Below are positions 60,593-64,000 of a stretch of DNA of 64,000 bases, in pieces. The notes below the pieces were generated by a model. The model was not told the origin of the DNA, made no database searches, and saw nothing but the letters and a program-made list of their open reading frames with translations. Numbering within the stretch: position 1 is the first letter of the stretch; every line of letters starts with the position of its first letter. Origin of the DNA: Tepidimonas taiwanensis (GTDB taxonomy: Bacteria; Pseudomonadota; Gammaproteobacteria; Burkholderiales; Burkholderiaceae_C); NCBI RefSeq assembly GCF_020162115.1, contig NZ_CP083911.1:2232001-2296000 (forward strand), in the 5' to 3' direction. The position numbers and the translations under genes are program-made.

Positions 60593-61021
60593 TCAGAAAG
60601 AAAAGTCCTTGAAGGCCTCGGGCATCTCCCCACGCATCGCCTCGGCCTCCTGCGCCGCGTAGGTCGCCGCGTCCCACAGCTCGAAGTGGTTGCCCATGCC
60701 CAGCAGCATCGCCTCCTTGGTGATGCCGGCGGCGGCGCGCAGCTCGGGCGCGATCAGCACGCGCCCCTGCGCGTCCATCTCCACATCCTGCGCGTTGCCG
60801 AGAAAGATGCGCTTCCACCACTGCGCCGACATCGGCAGCTGCGCGATGCGCTGGCGAAACGCCTCCCACTCGGGACGCGGAAAAATCATCAGACAACCAT
60901 GAGGGTGCTTGGTGATGGTGAGCTGGCCCGCCGCCGTCGCGCTCAGGACGTCACGGTGCCGGGTCGGCACGGACAGCCGACCCTTGGCATCGAGACTGAG
61001 GGACGAGGCACCTTGGAACAC
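60593..61021 (-). CDS. mraZ: Transcriptional regulator MraZ
   Basis: AbrB-like ring-forming DNA-binding protein that represses the dcw operon. 142 residues with the two SpoVT-AbrB half-repeats: FQGASSLSLDAKGRLSVPTR and FLGNAQDVEMDAQGRVLIAP. The start is a GTG at 61021. The phased direct repeats just upstream fit its known operator type, so autoregulation is likely. Confidence 0.97.
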   Translation of the reverse strand: MFQGASSLSLDAKGRLSVPTRHRDVLSATAAGQLTITKHPHGCLMIFPRPEWEAFRQRIAQLPMSAQWWKRIFLGNAQDVEMDAQGRVLIAPELRAAAGITKEAMLLGMGNHFELWDAATYAAQEAEAMRGEMPEAFKDFSF

Positions 61022-61044
61022 GGGTCAAGCCCAGAGACAAAAAA

Positions 61045-61079
61045 CCACTTTTCACCACTTTTTTGCACTTCTTCCCACT
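61045..61079 (-). promoter_or_regulatory. MraZ operator: four direct repeats with 10-bp phasing
   Basis: Minus-strand GTGGG (61079-61075), GTGCA (61069-61065), GTGGT (61058-61054) and GTGGT (61048-61044) recur every 10-11 bp, mostly preceded by AA. MraZ is known to bind tandem repeats of this TGGG / AAGTGG type. The array spans the predicted transcription start, as expected for a repressor site. Confidence 0.75.
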
Positions 61080-61106
61080 GTATCACCAAAACCCTGGGCA
61101 CGACAA
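61077..61106 (-). promoter_or_regulatory. Promoter of the dcw cluster (PmraZ)
   Basis: On the minus strand TTGTCG (61106-61101) and TACAGT (61082-61077) are separated by 18 nt, about 55 nt before the mraZ start codon. It overlaps the first MraZ box. Confidence 0.6.
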
Positions 61107-61143
61107 GGGTCAGCGGCGTCTTTGCTTGGCAAATCAAAGACTT

Positions 61144-61172
61144 GAGGCCGACTCGCAAGACGAGTCGGCCTC
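61144..61172. terminator. Perfect 12-bp hairpin between mraZ and hslU
   Basis: GAGGCCGACTCG / CGAGTCGGCCTC with loop CAAGA. On the minus strand it is preceded by TTTTTTGT and followed only by AAGTCTTTG, so it lacks a canonical U-tract in either direction. The most likely role is the 3' end of the hslVU mRNA, insulating PmraZ. Confidence 0.5.
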
Positions 61173-61406
61173 ACAAAAAACCCAGAAAATCAAGCCTTTG
61201 AAAACCGCTCTCAAAGCGGCATCTAAAGAGAGGTGCCACCGCGGCCGACACCCGGGACGTGTGGCCTTCCCGCCGCAAATGCGAGACGACTCGGCCACCG
61301 CCCCACAGGCGCTGCATCACGTCAGGTGATGACCGAGGTCGCGCGCCCCGGCCACAGCCCCTCGAGCCGCCGCCCCGCGGGGGCCACCCGTGGCAAATAC
61401 CCCGCG

Positions 61407-62726
61407 TCAGAGGATGAAACGCGACAAATCTTCGTTGCGCGCCAGCTCGCCCAGCCGCGCGTCCACCGTGGCGGCGTCGACCGTGACGGTCTGGCCGCTC
61501 AGGCGCGCCGCGTCGAAGCTGATGTCGTCGAGCAAGTGCTCCATCACCGTGGCCAGCCGCCGCGCGCCGATGTTCTCGGTGCGCTCGTTGACCTCGTAAG
61601 CGATGGTGGCGATGCGGCGGATGGCGTCGTCGGTGAAAACGAGATTCACCCCCTCGGTGGCCAGCAGCGCCTGGTACTGGCGCACCAGGCTCGCGTGCGT
61701 CTGCGTCAGGATCGCCTCGAAATCCTGCACCGACAGCGGCTGCAGCTCGACGCGGATGGGAAAACGCCCCTGCAGCTCGGGAATCAGGTCGCTCGGCTTG
61801 CTGAGGTGAAACGCACCGCTGGCGATGAAGAGGATGTGGTCCGTCTTCACCGGCCCGTACTTGGTCGAGACGGTCGTGCCCTCCACCAGCGGCAGCAGGT
61901 CGCGCTGCACGCCCTGGCGCGACACGTCCGCGCCGCCGACCTCGCTGCGCGTGGCCACCTTGTCGATCTCGTCGATGAAGACGATGCCGTTTTGCTCGAG
62001 GTTGTGGATCGCCTCGGTGCGGATTTCCTCCTCGTTGACGAGCTTGGCGGCCTCCTCCTCGACGAGCAGCCGGCGCGCCTCGGCGATGCGCAGCCGCCGC
62101 GTCTTGCGCCGCCCGAGATTGAGCTGCCCGAACAGACCCTTGAGCTGCTCGGCCATCTCCTCCATCCCGGCGGGGGTCATCACCTCCAGATGCGGCTGCG
62201 GGGCCGCCAGCTCGATGTCGATCTCCTTGTCGTCGAGCTGTCCCTCGCGCAGCTTCTTACGAAACGCCTGCCGCGCGGCGCTGTCGCGGTCCACCTCGCC
62301 GTCGCGCGGCGGCGGCAGCAGCGCGTCCAGGATGCGGTCCTCCGCCGCGTCCTCGGCGCGGGTGCGCACACGCGCCATCGCCGCCTCGCGCGTCTGCTTG
62401 ACGGCGATATCGGCCAGGTCGCGGACGATGCTGTCCACGTCCTTGCCGACGTAGCCGACCTCGGTGAATTTGGTCGCTTCGACCTTGATGAACGGGGCGT
62501 TGGCCAGCTTGGCCAGGCGGCGCGCGATTTCGGTCTTGCCGACGCCCGTCGGGCCGATCATCAGGATATTTTTCGGTGTGATCTCGGGCCGCAGCTTCGG
62601 GTCCACCTGCTGGCGCCGCCAGCGGTTGCGCAGCGCGATCGCCACCGCGTGCTTGGCCGCGCGCTGGCCGATGATGTGGGCGTCGAGCTCGGAGACGATC
62701 TCTTGTGGGGTCATGGCCGCGCTCAT
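61407..62726 (-). CDS. hslU: HslU ATPase subunit of the HslVU protease
   Basis: AAA+ unfoldase feeding HslV. 439 residues: TPQEIVSELDAHIIGQRAAK, Walker A ILMIGPTGVGKTEIARRLAK, GYVGKDVDSIVRDLAD, the I-domain (about residues 105-240), Walker B QNGIVFIDEIDKVATRSE, and the C-terminal activation peptide ending DLSRFIL. ATGA overlap with hslV; a second ATG four codons in (62714) is possible. Confidence 0.99.
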   Translation of the reverse strand: MSAAMTPQEIVSELDAHIIGQRAAKHAVAIALRNRWRRQQVDPKLRPEITPKNILMIGPTGVGKTEIARRLAKLANAPFIKVEATKFTEVGYVGKDVDSIVRDLADIAVKQTREAAMARVRTRAEDAAEDRILDALLPPPRDGEVDRDSAARQAFRKKLREGQLDDKEIDIELAAPQPHLEVMTPAGMEEMAEQLKGLFGQLNLGRRKTRRLRIAEARRLLVEEEAAKLVNEEEIRTEAIHNLEQNGIVFIDEIDKVATRSEVGGADVSRQGVQRDLLPLVEGTTVSTKYGPVKTDHILFIASGAFHLSKPSDLIPELQGRFPIRVELQPLSVQDFEAILTQTHASLVRQYQALLATEGVNLVFTDDAIRRIATIAYEVNERTENIGARRLATVMEHLLDDISFDAARLSGQTVTVDAATVDARLGELARNEDLSRFIL

Positions 62727-63301
62727 GCGAGCACCTCCACGGTGTGGTGCTGGTTGGTGTAGATGCACAGGTCGCCGGCGATGCGCAACGCCTCGCGCAC
62801 GACGGCCTCGGCGGACAACGCCGTGTGGTCCAGCAGCGCCTTCGCGGCCGCCTGCGCGTAGGCGCCGCCGGAGCCGATGGCGACGATGCCGTGCTCGGGC
62901 TCCAGCACGTCGCCGTTGCCGGTGATGACCAGGCTCGTGCTGCGGTCAGCCACGGCCAGCATCGCCTCCAGCCGGCGCAGCACGCGGTCGGTGCGCCAGT
63001 CCTTGGTCAGCTCCACCGCGGCGCGCACGAGGTGGCCCTGGTGTTTTTCCAGCTTGGCCTCGAAGCGTTCGAACAGCGTGAAGGCGTCGGCGGTGGCCCC
63101 GGCAAAGCCCGCCAGCACCTGGTCGCGGTAGAGGCGGCGCACCTTGCGGGCGCTGGCCTTGACGACGATGTGCCCCAGCGTCACCTGTCCGTCGCCGCCC
63201 ATCGCGACCTGCCAGCGGCCGGCGTCGGCGGGGTCCGGGCGGCGCACGCACACGATCGTCGTGCCGTGAAAGACGGCACGGTCTGCAGTTGGATGTTCCA
63301 T
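62723..63301 (-). CDS. hslV: HslV peptidase subunit of the HslVU protease
   Basis: Proteasome-like threonine peptidase. 192 residues including a 13-residue propeptide ending FHG; the mature N-terminal nucleophile is T14 in GTTIVCVRR. An insertion (PDPADAGRW) follows that strand, longer than in E. coli. Then GGDGQVTLGHIVVKASARKV, VLAGFAGATADAFTLFERFE and AIGSGGAYAQAAAKALL. GACAAT lies 7 nt before the ATG. Confidence 0.98.
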   Translation of the reverse strand: MEHPTADRAVFHGTTIVCVRRPDPADAGRWQVAMGGDGQVTLGHIVVKASARKVRRLYRDQVLAGFAGATADAFTLFERFEAKLEKHQGHLVRAAVELTKDWRTDRVLRRLEAMLAVADRSTSLVITGNGDVLEPEHGIVAIGSGGAYAQAAAKALLDHTALSAEAVVREALRIAGDLCIYTNQHHTVEVLA

Positions 63302-63303
63302 GC

Positions 63304-64000
63304 TCAGTATTGTCGCAGCCGCACGGTGGCCGCGTCGGTGATGCCGACCACCTGAAACAGCGCCGCGATCAAATGCGGCACCCCGTCGAGCTCGACGCGC
63401 AAGCCGCGCGCGCGCGCCGCCAGCAGCCACTGCAGCAGCGCCCCGGCGGCGGCAAAGTCGATGCGCTGCAGCCGCCGCAGGTCGACCCGCAGCACCGCGG
63501 GCGCCGGGGCCCCTTGCGTGGAACCGCTGTCCGCCGATGCCGGCAGCGCCGCCGCGACCGCCTGATCCAGCGCGGCCAGCGCCGCGGCCGCGTCCCCCTG
63601 CAACACCCCCTCGAGGCACACTCGCGCCGTGGCCGCGTCGAGTTGGGTCGACACCTCCCACGCCATCTGCTGCGTGGGCATGGCCGGAAACTCGGTTTCG
63701 GACGCGCTCGTCGCTGCCGCGACGATGGTGGGCCAGGCCAGCGGCTCGGCACCGGCCGATACGGGGTTTGCATCGGCGGCGGTCGGTGCCGCCACCGTGA
63801 CCTCATCCGGCAGCCGCTCGGCCGGCAGGACGCGTGCCACCGGATCGCGCCAGGCCGGGGGCAGCTCGCCGTAGGTCACGCAGTAGTCCAGCGCCACCAG
63901 GTCGAACTCGTCTCGCCGCCCCAGCAGGCGCAGCGTCGCCAGCCGCAGCCGCCACCACAGCGCGGGGTTCTCGCGCCGCCCCGACGGTGTGCTGGCCTTG
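63304..64000 (-). CDS. STAS-domain-like protein, N-terminus beyond window edge
   Basis: The frame is open to the end of the window, so at least 231 residues are present and the start is missing. The C-terminal about 100 residues resemble a STAS/anti-sigma-antagonist fold: CLEGVLQGDAAAALAALDQA, LRVDLRRLQRIDFAAAGALL and LRVELDGVPHLIAALFQVVG. The upstream part has a basic RLRLATLRLLGRRDEFD segment and an Ala/Pro/Thr-rich linker. The serine usually phosphorylated in anti-anti-sigma proteins is replaced (RIDFAAAG), so partner switching is doubtful. Located directly before hslV. Confidence 0.7.
   Translation of the reverse strand, partial: KASTPSGRRENPALWWRLRLATLRLLGRRDEFDLVALDYCVTYGELPPAWRDPVARVLPAERLPDEVTVAAPTAADANPVSAGAEPLAWPTIVAAATSASETEFPAMPTQQMAWEVSTQLDAATARVCLEGVLQGDAAAALAALDQAVAAALPASADSGSTQGAPAPAVLRVDLRRLQRIDFAAAGALLQWLLAARARGLRVELDGVPHLIAALFQVVGITDAATVRLRQY
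63309..63314 (-). promoter_or_regulatory. -10 element of hslV, 7 nt before ATG
   Basis: GACAAT-ACTGAGC-ATG on the minus strand, inside the last codons of the upstream STAS-like gene. No Shine-Dalgarno sequence. Confidence 0.35.

Larger units (their letters stand above)
61022..61406. other. Regulatory region between mraZ and hslU (385 bp)
   Basis: Less GC-rich than its flanks. Contains the dcw promoter and MraZ boxes next to mraZ, a perfect hairpin at 61144-61172, and otherwise no gene-like frame. The hslU end lies at 61407, so the hslU-proximal part is the 3' region of the hslVU transcript. Confidence 0.6.

Overview
The window is chromosomal DNA with very high G+C outside a few patches. It looks like a Burkholderiales (beta-proteobacterial) genome, probably a Comamonadaceae-related genus. 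This is inferred from gene content and order: a complete dcw division and murein cluster with ddl between murC and ftsQ, lpxC after ftsZ, rplM-rpsI, erpA beside anmK, and ahcY-tlyA-metF under an SAH riboswitch. Nearly all of it is vegetative housekeeping sequence. There are no phage genes, no insertion sequences and no CRISPR array. The only segment that looks acquired is the ethanolamine cluster next to tRNA-Pro.

Layout. 1-4.8 kb: a truncated CDF metal transporter, tyrS, and the divergent pair M23 murein peptidase + anmK. 4.9-6.5 kb: erpA and rplM-rpsI, with a clear intrinsic terminator after rpsI. 6.8-12.4 kb: rlmJ, a chemoreceptor, metY and an Rpn-family nuclease. 12.5-15.8 kb: ahcY-tlyA-metF transcribed leftward from a TATAAT promoter and an SAH riboswitch, with ispB diverging. 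17-22.2 kb: tRNA-Pro(CGG), then eutC, eutB, an ethanolamine permease and divergent eutR. 22.3-27.3 kb: a cyclic-di-GMP locus with two divergent HD-GYP proteins (one missing its HD dyad) and a PAS-GGDEF-EAL protein. 27.4-30.4 kb: a TlpA-like thioredoxin, two unknown proteins, and mpl carrying a perfect 45-bp internal tandem duplication. 30.7-32 kb: a DAHP synthase gene behind an aromatic-rich leader peptide and attenuator. 32-42.3 kb: tldD, rodA, yqiA-radA, yhhQ with a preQ1-I-like leader, an RNB-family ribonuclease, a TonB-type protein, mtgA and ruvC. 42.4-61.1 kb: a 58-residue membrane protein, lpxC and the whole dcw cluster from ftsZ back to mraZ, most genes overlapping by 1-4 nt. 61.4-64 kb: hslU, hslV and a truncated STAS-domain protein.

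How the genes work together. Much of the window makes, remodels or recycles peptidoglycan (dcw genes, rodA, mtgA, anmK, mpl, M23 peptidase). A second theme is the methyl cycle (ahcY, metF, metY) and translation or RNA maintenance (tyrS, rplM, rpsI, rlmJ, tlyA, rsmH, RNB nuclease). The most informative signals are regulatory RNA or DNA elements outside the genes: the aroG attenuator, the SAH riboswitch, a preQ1-I-like riboswitch, phased MraZ boxes, a long inverted-repeat operator between eutR and the ethanolamine permease, and a recurring -10-type hexamer placed 6-7 nt before the start codon of nine genes, which suggests leaderless mRNAs. Positions and translations were read by eye. Family names rest on motif recognition, and no database search was run.
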